Shown: in pieces, positions 16,334 to 24,551 of the stretch
How positions within the stretch are numbered: position 1 is the first letter of the stretch
How the letters are laid out: every line of letters starts with the position of its first letter
Assembly (NCBI RefSeq): GCF_034555375.1
Contig: NZ_CP140706.1
Coordinates: forward strand, 6,520,001-6,584,000
Direction: 5' to 3'
DNA: 64,000 bases
Source: Pseudomonas sp. B33.4
GTDB taxonomy: Bacteria > Pseudomonadota > Gammaproteobacteria > Pseudomonadales > Pseudomonadaceae
Program-made: the position numbers and the translations under genes
The notes under the pieces: generated by a model
Databases searched by the model: none
What the model was told of the DNA's origin: nothing
The model's input: the letters and a program-made list of their open reading frames with translations, nothing else

Positions 16334-17122
16334 CTATCGTTGCAGACGCTCCAGCAAACCGTCCTGAACCCATTGTTTCAACCAGGTAACAGCTTGAAGT
16401 GGCGCGCCCTCACCATAAATGACTGCTAACTCTGCGCACAGTTCGGAGAAATTCCAGCCACCGTCGAGCAAGCCATTGAGGGCTGTGGCTTCGGCTAAAT
16501 CGAGACTGCGGTAATTACAGATCAGTTCGCTGCGCCAGATCAGACAGGTCTGGAGGATTTCGAGCGCTGTGCTGTCAGGGTATTCGGATTCTTCTTTCAC
16601 CGAGCGCCATAGCGCAAGGCTGTTGAAGCGGCATTCCAGCCACTGCAGCGAAGGCGTCGGCTTCACCCGCAGCTCAGGCCACTCCTCTGCGGCCATCGTC
16701 GCCATTGATTGCAGCGTCAATGGCTGACCCGCCGGCGCATCGAACGCCAGCGTAAATGCCCATTCAAGCGAAGCCAGTTCGGCCAGTGGCGCGCTTTGTT
16801 CCGGCACCAGATGCTCGCGGATAAAGCCTGCGAAACCTTTGCCCAGCCAGCGCAGGCTGTAATGCCCTGACGGGTACTGGCGGAGATAAGACCTGGCGAG
16901 CCGATCGAATTCGTCGTCCCCCATCCAGTGCAAGATCGCCACGAAGTCATTGCGCAGGACTTCGAGCAGACGCGCCCTGTAGGCATTGTGATAGATCGCC
17001 AGTCCCGTGCCGACATCCAGCGTCGGGCCACCGATCAGGCTTTTGCCCAGGATCAGATTCGCCGTAGCGTCGTCGTCGAGCAGAAACGACTCGAACGCCA
17101 GTTGCCATTCTTTCAGGCGCAT
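16334..17122 (-). CDS. DUF2063 partner protein of bufferin biosynthesis (HvfC/BufC-like)
   Basis: A 262-residue protein with an N-terminal DUF2063 domain (about 4-95; LAIYHNAYRARLLEVLRNDF is diagnostic) and a variable C-terminal half. DUF2063 proteins pair with DUF692 enzymes and are thought to present the RiPP precursor to them, like the partner proteins of MbnB and TglH. Its start overlaps the DUF692 stop by ten bases, so the two are co-translated. It is the last gene of the operon. The partner role is inferred from family and context; the DNA-binding label often attached to this family is not supported. Confidence 0.85.
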   Translation of the reverse strand: MRLKEWQLAFESFLLDDDATANLILGKSLIGGPTLDVGTGLAIYHNAYRARLLEVLRNDFVAILHWMGDDEFDRLARSYLRQYPSGHYSLRWLGKGFAGFIREHLVPEQSAPLAELASLEWAFTLAFDAPAGQPLTLQSMATMAAEEWPELRVKPTPSLQWLECRFNSLALWRSVKEESEYPDSTALEILQTCLIWRSELICNYRSLDLAEATALNGLLDGGWNFSELCAELAVIYGEGAPLQAVTWLKQWVQDGLLERLQR

Positions 17123-17958
17123 TGCTGCCTCCCGGCCAAGACCTTGTCGCCAAGTTCACGTGCCTTTTGCAACTCATCGAGCAATGCTTCGAAAGGCGGA
17201 AAATGGTCGTCGCGTTCCAGCAATGTGGCCACCGGGCCGAAGTGTTCCAGTGTGCGTTGATAGAGCGCCCAGACCGGATCGCTCACCGGATGGTCGTGGG
17301 TGTCGATCACGTAATCGCCGTAATCACTGTGCCCCGCCAGATGCAGTTGGCGGACTTTGTCGACGGGCAAGCTGCGAATGAACGCCCACGGATCGAAGCC
17401 GTGGTTGCGTGAGCTGACATAGACATTGTTCACATCCAGCAGCAGCTCGCAGCCAGTTATCCGACTCAGCACGGCGAGAAACTCCCACTCGCTGAAGTCA
17501 TCCGAGGCAGCACGCACGTAACTGGAGACATTCTCCAGCACCAATGGACGCTGCAGTATGTCCTGCACCTGCCTCACCCGGCCGGCAATGTAATCCAGGC
17601 TTTCTTCGGTGTATGGCAGTGGTAGCAGATCATGTAACTGATGGGCATTGCCACGGCTCCAGCACAGATGATCGGAGATCCATGCAGGTCGAACCCGATC
17701 GGCCAGTTGCTTGAGTTGTTGCAGATAGTCCGGATCGAGGGCATGCGGCCCGCCGATGGACAGGGATACACCATGCATCACCAGCGGATAACGCTCGGCG
17801 ATGGCGTCGAGGTAATACAGGGCTTTGCCGCCCTGCACCATGAAGTTTTCCGAGACCACTTCGAACCAGTCGACATTAGGCGACTGCTCGAGGATCTGTT
17901 GGTAGTAAGCGCTACGCAGTCCGAGGCCGTAACCCAGGAAAGGCACAGAAGCTGACAT
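17113..17958 (-). CDS. DUF692 multinuclear iron-dependent oxidative enzyme (MNIO; HvfB/BufB-like)
   Basis: TIM-barrel enzyme of 281 residues from the family that modifies cysteines of ribosomal peptides, for example to oxazolone/thioamide or thiooxazole groups, using two or three iron ions. Candidate metal ligands are His62 (MHGVSLSIGG), Asp96 (SDHLCW), Glu142 (LENVSSY), Asp175 (DVNNVYV), His206 (HLAGHSDY), Asp219/His221 (DTHDHPV) and Glu248 (ERDDHFP). AGGAGT lies six bases before the ATG at 17958, which decides this start over one 14 codons upstream. The gene lies between the putative precursor (18023-18274) and the DUF2063 partner. The exact modification is unknown. Confidence 0.9.
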   Translation of the reverse strand: MSASVPFLGYGLGLRSAYYQQILEQSPNVDWFEVVSENFMVQGGKALYYLDAIAERYPLVMHGVSLSIGGPHALDPDYLQQLKQLADRVRPAWISDHLCWSRGNAHQLHDLLPLPYTEESLDYIAGRVRQVQDILQRPLVLENVSSYVRAASDDFSEWEFLAVLSRITGCELLLDVNNVYVSSRNHGFDPWAFIRSLPVDKVRQLHLAGHSDYGDYVIDTHDHPVSDPVWALYQRTLEHFGPVATLLERDDHFPPFEALLDELQKARELGDKVLAGRQQCA

Positions 17959-18022
17959 AAGCGGACTCCTGATAAAAGTGGCCGCAGTGGCGCAAACCAC
18001 TGCGGCGACACTAACCGGTCAG

Positions 18023-18274
18023 TTATTCGCCGACCTTGCCACCGGCTTTTTCGCAAGCCGCCTGAGTCATCGCCTTGAAGCCCTGGCCTTTGCACGAGCC
18101 CATGCCTTTGCAAGCGTGGTCTTTGGTTTTGCAGTCGTTCTGGCCTTTGCAGCCATTCACGCCATAACAGTGAACGTTGGCGTCGGCAGCCATCGCGTTG
18201 GTGGCAACACCGGCAAACATCGTGGCGGCGGCCAAAGCGAGAGCGGCACCAGCAGCAGCAGTCTTGATAGTCAT
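18023..18274 (-). CDS. Bufferin-type RiPP precursor, DUF2282 (HvfA/BufA1-like)
   Basis: An 83-residue precursor with a Sec signal peptide (cleavage expected after Ala29, AMA) and a Cys-rich core. Its six cysteines (36, 42, 48, 55, 61, 74) fall in repeated CKG/CK units (CYGVNGCKGQNDCK, HACKGMGSCKGQGF). DUF2282 proteins encoded with DUF692 and DUF2063 genes are known as bufferins, periplasmic copper-binding peptides whose cysteines are modified by the MNIO enzyme. GAGGA lies eight bases before the ATG. It is the first gene of the operon, 111 bases downstream of hmtA on the same strand. Copper binding by this protein is inferred. Confidence 0.88.
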   Translation of the reverse strand: MTIKTAAAGAALALAAATMFAGVATNAMAADANVHCYGVNGCKGQNDCKTKDHACKGMGSCKGQGFKAMTQAACEKAGGKVGE

Positions 18275-18340
18275 TTTTCTTATCCTCGGTAATCGTCAGG
18301 GGTGTCGGCTGGAAGGTTTGTGCAGTCCCGACATAGCACT

Positions 18341-18366
18341 AGAGAGAGCGCCCCCGACGGCGTTAC
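18341..18366 (-). promoter_or_regulatory. Possible ECF-sigma promoter for the bufferin operon
   Basis: Read on the minus strand, GTAACG (18361-18366) is followed after 16 bases by CTCT at about 18341-18344. GTAAC-type -35 elements are typical of ECF sigma factors, which control several known DUF2282-DUF692 operons. The -10 half is weak, so this is a tentative call. No Zur box is present in the 111-base gap. Confidence 0.3.
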
Positions 18367-18385
18367 AGAAGATTAAAAATAATAT

Positions 18386-20293
18386 TCAACGGTCTGCCTT
18401 GAGCTTCAATAGCGGCTCCTGAAAGCGCAGCAACCGCCCGGCATTACCCAGTACCAGCAGCGTGCTGAGGTTGTGCAGCAGCGCGGCGATCATCGCCCCG
18501 GCAGCGCCGAGCCAGCCGAATGCAGCGAACACGACGATGCCCAGCGTCCAGCCCAGACCAATGATCACGTTGACCTGCAACGTCCTGCGGCACTGACGAC
18601 TGAGGCGCACGCAGGTGCCGAGGCGGCGCAGGTCGCTGCCGATCAAGACGATGTCCGCCGAGGCCAGCGCAATGTCTGCACCACCGGCACCCATTGCCAC
18701 ACCGACCACGCCCGCCTTGAGCGCGAGCGAATCATTAATGCCGTCACCGACCACCATCGGCCGGAAGCCGTTGTCGATTTCCTTGAGCACGCGATTGAGT
18801 TTGTCTTCTGGCAGCGCCTGGGCTTCGACCTCATGCAACCCGACATCCCTGGCCAGCGACTGAGCCACACTCTGGCGATCACCAGTGAGCAACAGCTGTC
18901 GACCCAGACCCAATTCACGCAATTCACTGAGGGCAAAGCGCGCCTCCGGTTTGACGCTGTCAGCCAGCAGCAGCCAGGCAAGGAACTCACCGTTGAGTGC
19001 CAGCCCGGCGATGGGGCCGTCATGATCGGGAATAGTTGTCGTAATAATGCCGAGTTGCGCGAACAACTCCGGGCGGCCAAGCGCCGCTTCGCCCTGCCCG
19101 GTCATGGCCACAACCCCGAGTCCCTGGCGCTCGTGGATATCTCTCAACGGTAAGCATTGGTCTTGAGTGACCAGCCCTGCGAGCGCACGACTGACCGGGT
19201 GGCTGCTCGCCGCCCCGAGACTGGCGGCGAGTGCCATGATCGCGGACGACTCTGCGCGCGGGTTGTCGATCGACTGCAAGCGCAAGGTGCCGTAAGTCAG
19301 CGTGCCGGTCTTGTCGACCACCAGCGAAGTCAGGTCCGCCAGCTCTTCAAGAAACGCCGAGCTGCGAATCAGAATGCCGTGGCGTGCCGCCACCGCCACA
19401 CCGGCAATCGCCGTCGCCGGAGCAGACAACACCAACGCGCAGGGACACGCCGCTACCAACACGGCGAGCATTGCCTGAGCATCATTGGTGATGAACCAGG
19501 TCACCGCCGCCAGCAACAACACCAGCACCATGTAGCTGCCGGCGTAACGTTCAAGCAAACGCGTGATCGGCGGCTTCGAGCGCTCGGCGTTCTGCATCAG
19601 AGCGATGACCTTGCCGAGCGTCGACTCATCGCCGGTTCGCGTCACTTCGATGCGCAACAGGCCGTCGAGGTTGATCGCGCCGCCGAATACGCTCATTCCG
19701 ACGCCCGTCTCGACCGGCACTGATTCCCCGGTAATCGAAGCGGTGTCGAGGCTGGCCTGGCCAGACAAGATTCGCCCATCTGCCGGCACCCGATCACCGG
19801 CTCGCACCTCAACGGTGTCGCCTGCTTTCAACGTGCCGTTGTCCACTTCGATGATCGAGCCATCCGTCAGTACCTTACGCGCATGGCTGCGGGTCAGTTG
19901 ACCGAGGGCATGAATCGCTTCCTGCGAACCGATGACGCTACGTTCCTCCAGCACATGGCCGAAAATCATGATGATCGGCAGCAACGCCGCCGTCAGCAGA
20001 TCACCGGTTGCCCACGCGCCGAGCATGGCCAGAGCAATCAGTTGATCGGTGATGCCATGCAGACTCGGATAACGCAGGCTGTACCACGCCGAACGCATGA
20101 CCGGCACGGCGACCAATAAAGAAGCGAAACCCAACAGCAACTGGCTGACACCGGTTTGCTCCGGCACCAGCCAGCGCCAGATCAAGCCCAGCCCCAGCAA
20201 GCCCAGTGCAAGCATGGCCAAGGTCAGTTGTCGGGCAGCGCGGCGTTGTTCGGCCGAGGACAACAGACTTGGTGCGGCGATGGTCGCGGTCAT
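18386..20293 (-). CDS. hmtA: P1B-type metal ATPase HmtA
   Basis: Inner-membrane heavy-metal ATPase of 635 residues. Motifs in order: TGES (188-191), CPC in the transport helix (283-285), DKTGT phosphorylation site (327-331), HP (365-366) and GDGIND (516-521). There is no N-terminal HMA (CxxC) domain. P. aeruginosa HmtA (PA2435) is unusual in importing copper and zinc, and the identical placement behind three SPFH genes supports orthology. It is the last gene of a four-gene operon with four-base overlaps. A Zur-like box precedes the first gene, so zinc import under starvation is the likely role. Direction of transport is inferred from the orthologue. Confidence 0.88.
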   Translation of the reverse strand: MTATIAAPSLLSSAEQRRAARQLTLAMLALGLLGLGLIWRWLVPEQTGVSQLLLGFASLLVAVPVMRSAWYSLRYPSLHGITDQLIALAMLGAWATGDLLTAALLPIIMIFGHVLEERSVIGSQEAIHALGQLTRSHARKVLTDGSIIEVDNGTLKAGDTVEVRAGDRVPADGRILSGQASLDTASITGESVPVETGVGMSVFGGAINLDGLLRIEVTRTGDESTLGKVIALMQNAERSKPPITRLLERYAGSYMVLVLLLAAVTWFITNDAQAMLAVLVAACPCALVLSAPATAIAGVAVAARHGILIRSSAFLEELADLTSLVVDKTGTLTYGTLRLQSIDNPRAESSAIMALAASLGAASSHPVSRALAGLVTQDQCLPLRDIHERQGLGVVAMTGQGEAALGRPELFAQLGIITTTIPDHDGPIAGLALNGEFLAWLLLADSVKPEARFALSELRELGLGRQLLLTGDRQSVAQSLARDVGLHEVEAQALPEDKLNRVLKEIDNGFRPMVVGDGINDSLALKAGVVGVAMGAGGADIALASADIVLIGSDLRRLGTCVRLSRQCRRTLQVNVIIGLGWTLGIVVFAAFGWLGAAGAMIAALLHNLSTLLVLGNAGRLLRFQEPLLKLKADR

Positions 20294-21339
20294 TTACTGG
20301 CTCCCTGAATGATCAAGCGGGAATCGTCTTTCGGGTCGACCGTGGTCACGGATCCCGCCTGACCAAGAATCTTCGGCATGCGCTCGCGATAAAGGCGCAG
20401 GAGCATTTGCGGGTCGGTGCTGCTGGCCAGACTCGATACCGTGGCGGTGTCGGCCGACGCTTTGGCGAGGCGCTCCCCGGCCTGTGCGTGAGCGACTTGC
20501 AACGTACGGTCGGCTTGTTCGTTGGCGGTCTGCGTGAGTTTCTCAGCGTCGGTGCGTGCGTTGGCCACGGCTTTGTCGGCTTGCTGACTGGCAGTCAACA
20601 CCGCATTGAAAGCACTGACCGCCGGATCGGGCAGACTCGATTGCACATCCACCCGCGCTACCTCGATGCCGATGCCCTGCCCGCTCGCCTTCAACTCGGC
20701 CAAGCGTTTATTGATGCCCTGTACCAGATCACCGCGCAACCGCTCACGACGTTCGGCAGCCTGATTGTCGGCGCCGATCAACTCAGGTCGAGCGACCAGA
20801 ATGGTGTCCAGATCCCGCGCGGCAGTCAGTGCCACAGCGCTGCGGGTGACCAATCGATCCAGTGCTGGCAGCACATGATCAGCCTGCAAGACAAAGTCGT
20901 ACGGATTGGTGACTTTGTAAAACACCCGCACATCCAGTTGCACCACCCCCGCATCACCGGTCAATAAATAACCAGAACCGGCCAGGGCATCGCTAAGGGG
21001 TGTCGCGAAAGATGCGACCCGATCAGCCTTTAGCGCCTCATCGCTGCGCAGCAGGTTGTCGACGCGACGCTCAATAACCCGATCGGCTGCCGGCAACAGA
21101 ATCACTTGTTCGAATGGCTGTGGCCAGGCCAACAAAAGTCCGGCGTTGTGGATGCGATCCAGCGCGCCGAAGTGCAAAACCACCGCGCGATTCTGCGGAT
21201 CGATTTGCCGCACATTGGAAAACGCCCAAGCCAATGCGGCCAGTACCGTCACCGCATACAACGCAAAAAATGCCAAACGCCCAGCCTGAATCCACGGACT
21301 GTTCAGCGCATGTGTTCCACGTGGAACTTCTTCACTCAT
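20290..21339 (-). CDS. SPFH (HflC-like) membrane protein
   Basis: A 349-residue protein with one N-terminal membrane helix (about 18-40), an SPFH/band-7 domain (about 43-240, starting IDPQNRAVVLHFG) and an Ala/Gln/Lys-rich coiled coil (about 245-300, repeated A-x-x-A-x-x-L). It belongs to the PA2437-2439 group of HflK/HflC-like proteins, not the FtsH regulators encoded near hflX. SPFH proteins assemble into large membrane cages, so it may enclose or position HmtA; that is inference. Four-base overlaps link it to both neighbours. A parS-like site lies in codons 4-9 of the gene. Confidence 0.85.
   Translation of the reverse strand: MSEEVPRGTHALNSPWIQAGRLAFFALYAVTVLAALAWAFSNVRQIDPQNRAVVLHFGALDRIHNAGLLLAWPQPFEQVILLPAADRVIERRVDNLLRSDEALKADRVASFATPLSDALAGSGYLLTGDAGVVQLDVRVFYKVTNPYDFVLQADHVLPALDRLVTRSAVALTAARDLDTILVARPELIGADNQAAERRERLRGDLVQGINKRLAELKASGQGIGIEVARVDVQSSLPDPAVSAFNAVLTASQQADKAVANARTDAEKLTQTANEQADRTLQVAHAQAGERLAKASADTATVSSLASSTDPQMLLRLYRERMPKILGQAGSVTTVDPKDDSRLIIQGASK
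21313..21328. other. parS-like ParB binding site (inside SPFH gene)
   Basis: TGTTCCACGTGGAACT contains the perfect palindrome GTTCCACGTGGAAC and is identical over all 16 bases to the site at 8021-8036. It lies at the very start of the third gene in the hmtA operon. Binding is inferred. Confidence 0.85.
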
Positions 21340-22382
21340 GGCTGCGATCCGGATTTGCTGTCGAGTGTCGGCGGGCCGTCAACCAGCACGCGGAATGGCG
21401 CGGCATCGGTGCGCAGAATCAGTTTGGTGTCAGGCGTGACGATGGTGCCAAGGGTGTCCAGCGAACGCAGCAAGTTATACAACTGCGGCGAACTGGCGTA
21501 GGCACGGCCATAAATCTGCGCGGCTTCGACGCGAGATTGCGCTTCGATTTCTGCCGCTTTCACCGTGGCGTCAGCCTGCACAATTCGCGCATCGCGCTCG
21601 GCTGCGGAACGAATTTGCGCGGCTTCGCGCTTGCCGATCGCCGTACGCTCGGTGGCAATTGTTTCACGCTCGGCGCGCATGCGATCGACCGTGGCGGTAA
21701 GCGTTACCGACGGCAAGGTCAAACGCTCAATGCCGACTTGCACGACACGCACGCCATAGGTCGCGAGCAATTGCTGATCGATCTGCTGGCGCAACTGCGC
21801 TTCGAAGTCAGCGATGCGCACCTGACTGGCGTCGGTGTTGACCAGATTTGCCAGATCGAAACTGCTGGCGGTGGTTTCCAGTGCCGAGCCGACAAAGGTA
21901 CGAATCTGCCGCGCTGCCTCATCCGGTTGGTTCTGCACGGCGCGCATGAATCGCTGCACGTTGTCCGGATCACCCTGAACCTGCCACGCCACGTAGGCCT
22001 GGACAATGATGCGCAAACCGTCACGCGTACCGACATCCTGCAAGCCGCTTGACGTCGTGCGCAGCCGCAGATCCACCGGGATCGCTGCTTCGAACGGCGC
22101 CGGCCAACGCCAGCTCAAACCCGGATCGAGCAACACCCGCGACGGATTACCGAAACGGGTGATGACCGTGGCTTCACCGGAGCGCACTTGCACCAGGCTC
22201 GCCGCCGCGATAGCGAACGCCACCAGCAACACGGCCCAGCCCATGCGTCGCCACGGAAACGGCCCCGCCTCTTCCGGCGCACCGTGGTGATGGTGATGAT
22301 GCCCGTGATGATGGTGATGTCCGCCGTGGCCGTGATCGTGGCCGCTGTGATCATGCGGTTCGTGCGTGTGCGACTGGCTCAA
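21336..22382 (-). CDS. SPFH (HflC-like) membrane protein with N-terminal histidine-rich metal-binding tail
   Basis: A 348-residue protein. Residues 5-33 contain 18 histidines among Gly, Asp and Ser, ending in blocks of five and six consecutive His separated by Gly. A membrane helix follows (about 48-68), then an SPFH domain (TVITRFGNPSRVLLDPGLSWRWP onward) and a coiled coil near 225-290. By HflC/HflK topology the tail would be cytosolic, on the side to which HmtA is thought to deliver metal, so it could buffer or hand over zinc. It overlaps both neighbours by four bases. The His tract is unlikely to be an artefact because both CAC and CAT codons are used. Confidence 0.87.
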   Translation of the reverse strand: MSQSHTHEPHDHSGHDHGHGGHHHHHGHHHHHHGAPEEAGPFPWRRMGWAVLLVAFAIAAASLVQVRSGEATVITRFGNPSRVLLDPGLSWRWPAPFEAAIPVDLRLRTTSSGLQDVGTRDGLRIIVQAYVAWQVQGDPDNVQRFMRAVQNQPDEAARQIRTFVGSALETTASSFDLANLVNTDASQVRIADFEAQLRQQIDQQLLATYGVRVVQVGIERLTLPSVTLTATVDRMRAERETIATERTAIGKREAAQIRSAAERDARIVQADATVKAAEIEAQSRVEAAQIYGRAYASSPQLYNLLRSLDTLGTIVTPDTKLILRTDAAPFRVLVDGPPTLDSKSGSQP

Positions 22383-24340
22383 TGGGCGACTCCTGGTTGA
22401 GCGGTGGTGCGCGCGGGCGTCGGGTCAGCCGGCAGCGTGAAGGTACGCAGGTCGATGGTCGGCGCATTGCTGCTGCCACCGAGGCGATGATCGAGTACCA
22501 GCAATTTGGCTTTGCTCAGGCCCTGACTGAGCTGGCCGAGGTATTGCTCGAGCACGAAGGCCTGACCGGCACTGGCGTAGGCTTTTTGCTCGGCAGTGAA
22601 TTTCAGATCCGCCGCTTGCGCCGTGGCACTGGTTTCCCGCGCATTGGCGCTGGCCTGATCGCGAGCAAGGCTGGCCTGCAACTGCGCCTGATTGCTCGCT
22701 TCAGCCGCTGCACCACGTTCGCGGGAGATCAACGCTTGCGCGCCGATCTGTGCGGCTTGCACGCTGTGATAGGCATTGGCGGCACCGGCCGGCGGGTGAA
22801 TGGCTTCGACGACCGTGGCGAGAATCTCCACGCCACTGTTGAGTTGTTGCAAATCGCTTTGCACCGCACGACCGATCTCTTCGCCGAGCCCTACCCGATC
22901 TTCACCGAGCAAACCGTCTAACGTGCGCGAGGCAAAGTCGTGCACCAGAATCCGGCTGGCGGTGCTGCGGATCAGTGTCGGCACGTCGGCGCTGTTGTAG
23001 GTCGCCGCCACTGCTGCCTGATCAGTCAGGCCAATGCGATAGACGAAGCGCACGTCCATGTTGACGATCTGAAAGCTCTGAAGATCGCCACGGCTGCTGG
23101 CAATGACTTGCGATTTGTCATTGACGTGACTGGCGTCCCACAAACGATTGGCTGTGAACGGCGCCGGACCTTCAGCGGGATCGGCTTGCAGCGGCACCGG
23201 GTTCTCGCCGACGCTGGTTGCCAGTTCGTGCACCACGCCGTTTTCAACGATCAGCACGCGCCCAAGTGGCCACGGCAAACCTGTGTGCAATCCCGGGCCG
23301 AACACCTGCACCGGTTTGCCGAAACGCTCATAAATGCCTCGGCCTTGCAGGGGGACTTCATGAATGCCGGTCAGCAACCAACCCACGGCCGCAACCAACG
23401 CCAGTACCGGCAGAAACGCCCGGCGCATGTAGCTGAACGCCCAGATTTGTCGAAGATCGATACCAAAGCGGTTGTGCAATTCATGCTGCAATGCGAGTAA
23501 CGGTTGTGGCGGCCAACGCAGCATATCGGCGACAAAACTGCGCGCCAGCAAGGTGGGTTCAAGCTGCTCGCGGCGGGGACTGAAAATCGAAAGAACAGCG
23601 CGCAATAACAGCTCAATCGCCACCAATCCCGGCAATATTCCCAGCAGAACGGCGACGCGAACCGGCCAAACGGCGTTCTCGCCTGCAAACAGTAAGCACA
23701 GCGCCGCAAGCACCAGCGTGATGATCGCCACGCGCGTCAGTTGTGCCAGTGAGCCCGCTTCCGGCCATTGCGCGGGATTTTCCTGTGCAAGTTGTCGCTC
23801 CAGCACCAGCAAACCGAACGCCAGTAACAATGTCAGCGCCGCACCCACGGTGGCGGATACACCGACGGCCGCGGCAGGCAAGGCGAGGTTCCACACCGGG
23901 TCGATGCTTGACACCACCAGCAGCGCCCAGCCGCCCAACCACAGGGTCGACGCACCGATCTGGCCGAGCAGATGCAAACTGCGCTGGCTCAAGCGATCCA
24001 ATAATCGCTCGTACCAGCCCTGCGGCGCAGACTCTTCGTCCACAGCAACCATCGTCACCGCGACAGGGCTAATCGCCCGTGCGCGCCATTGCGTGACCCA
24101 CCAGGCCGATTGCAACCCGGCAACCATCACCAGCAGCGCCGCACTCTGATTGATCAGCAACGGCAACCATAACGACTGCGGGGCAAACAGCCCGACAAAA
24201 AACGCCAGTATCCACCCCGCCCCGGCCAATCCTCCGAGAGCGATCGCCCAACGCCGCAAGTGCCGGCTCTGCACGGCCGCCTGCTGAAAGCGCGGTAGTC
24301 CGGTCACTTGCGTGCCATCCACCTCCAGATCGACTTGCAT
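22379..24340 (-). CDS. Large HflK-like SPFH protein with polytopic N-terminal domain
   Basis: A 653-residue protein that joins a membrane domain of about 300 residues (hydrophobic segments near 32-52, 58-78, 130-150, 160-185, 205-225, 230-250 and a last helix near 315-335) to an HflK-like SPFH domain (about 340-520, GRGIYERFGKPVQVFGPGLHTGLPWP) and a C-terminal coiled coil. Ordinary HflK has a single helix and about 400 residues, so the N-terminal domain is an addition. It is the first gene of the SPFH-hmtA operon, with GGGG four bases before the ATG. The Zur-like box is 35 bases upstream. Function within zinc import is unknown. Confidence 0.85.
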   Translation of the reverse strand: MQVDLEVDGTQVTGLPRFQQAAVQSRHLRRWAIALGGLAGAGWILAFFVGLFAPQSLWLPLLINQSAALLVMVAGLQSAWWVTQWRARAISPVAVTMVAVDEESAPQGWYERLLDRLSQRSLHLLGQIGASTLWLGGWALLVVSSIDPVWNLALPAAAVGVSATVGAALTLLLAFGLLVLERQLAQENPAQWPEAGSLAQLTRVAIITLVLAALCLLFAGENAVWPVRVAVLLGILPGLVAIELLLRAVLSIFSPRREQLEPTLLARSFVADMLRWPPQPLLALQHELHNRFGIDLRQIWAFSYMRRAFLPVLALVAAVGWLLTGIHEVPLQGRGIYERFGKPVQVFGPGLHTGLPWPLGRVLIVENGVVHELATSVGENPVPLQADPAEGPAPFTANRLWDASHVNDKSQVIASSRGDLQSFQIVNMDVRFVYRIGLTDQAAVAATYNSADVPTLIRSTASRILVHDFASRTLDGLLGEDRVGLGEEIGRAVQSDLQQLNSGVEILATVVEAIHPPAGAANAYHSVQAAQIGAQALISRERGAAAEASNQAQLQASLARDQASANARETSATAQAADLKFTAEQKAYASAGQAFVLEQYLGQLSQGLSKAKLLVLDHRLGGSSNAPTIDLRTFTLPADPTPARTTAQPGVAH

Positions 24341-24374
24341 ATCACCCCAAATTCAACGGTTCGCTGTTCATCTC

Positions 24375-24387
24375 GTTACGATATAAC
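24375..24387. promoter_or_regulatory. Putative Zur box, SPFH-hmtA operon promoter
   Basis: GTTACGATATAAC (flanked TC...GA) keeps the outer four base pairs of the Zur palindrome (GTTA/TAAC) but not the two inner pairs. It overlaps a TATA-like sequence 35 bases upstream of the first SPFH gene. It is weaker than the boxes at 5866 and 7576, but the same promoter is zinc-regulated in P. aeruginosa. Confidence 0.65.
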
Positions 24388-24457
24388 GAAAGGCGTGAAA
24401 TATTCGTACACAATTACCCTTATTCAAAGATGCCCCACCTGTCGCTTGGCTGAAGCC

Positions 24458-24487
24458 TTGACCGGAAAGCCTCGAAACGCACATATT
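24458..24487 (+). promoter_or_regulatory. Possible sigma-70 promoter of lpd3
   Basis: TTGACC (24458-24463) and CATATT (24482-24487) are separated by 18 bases and lie 65 bases upstream of the lpd3 start. The -35 matches at five of six positions, the -10 at four. Prediction only. Confidence 0.35.
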
Positions 24488-24551
24488 ACGTTCGTAATTT
24501 TTATCCGGAACTACTTTTAGCGATCCGCATCCATCAATCAGGAGCAAGCGC

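Noticed and set aside
18386..24340. Reading the SPFH genes as the housekeeping hflK-hflC FtsH regulators
   Set aside because: Housekeeping hflKC lies with hfq-hflX; here the proteins carry a polytopic domain and a His-rich tail and are coupled to a metal ATPase.
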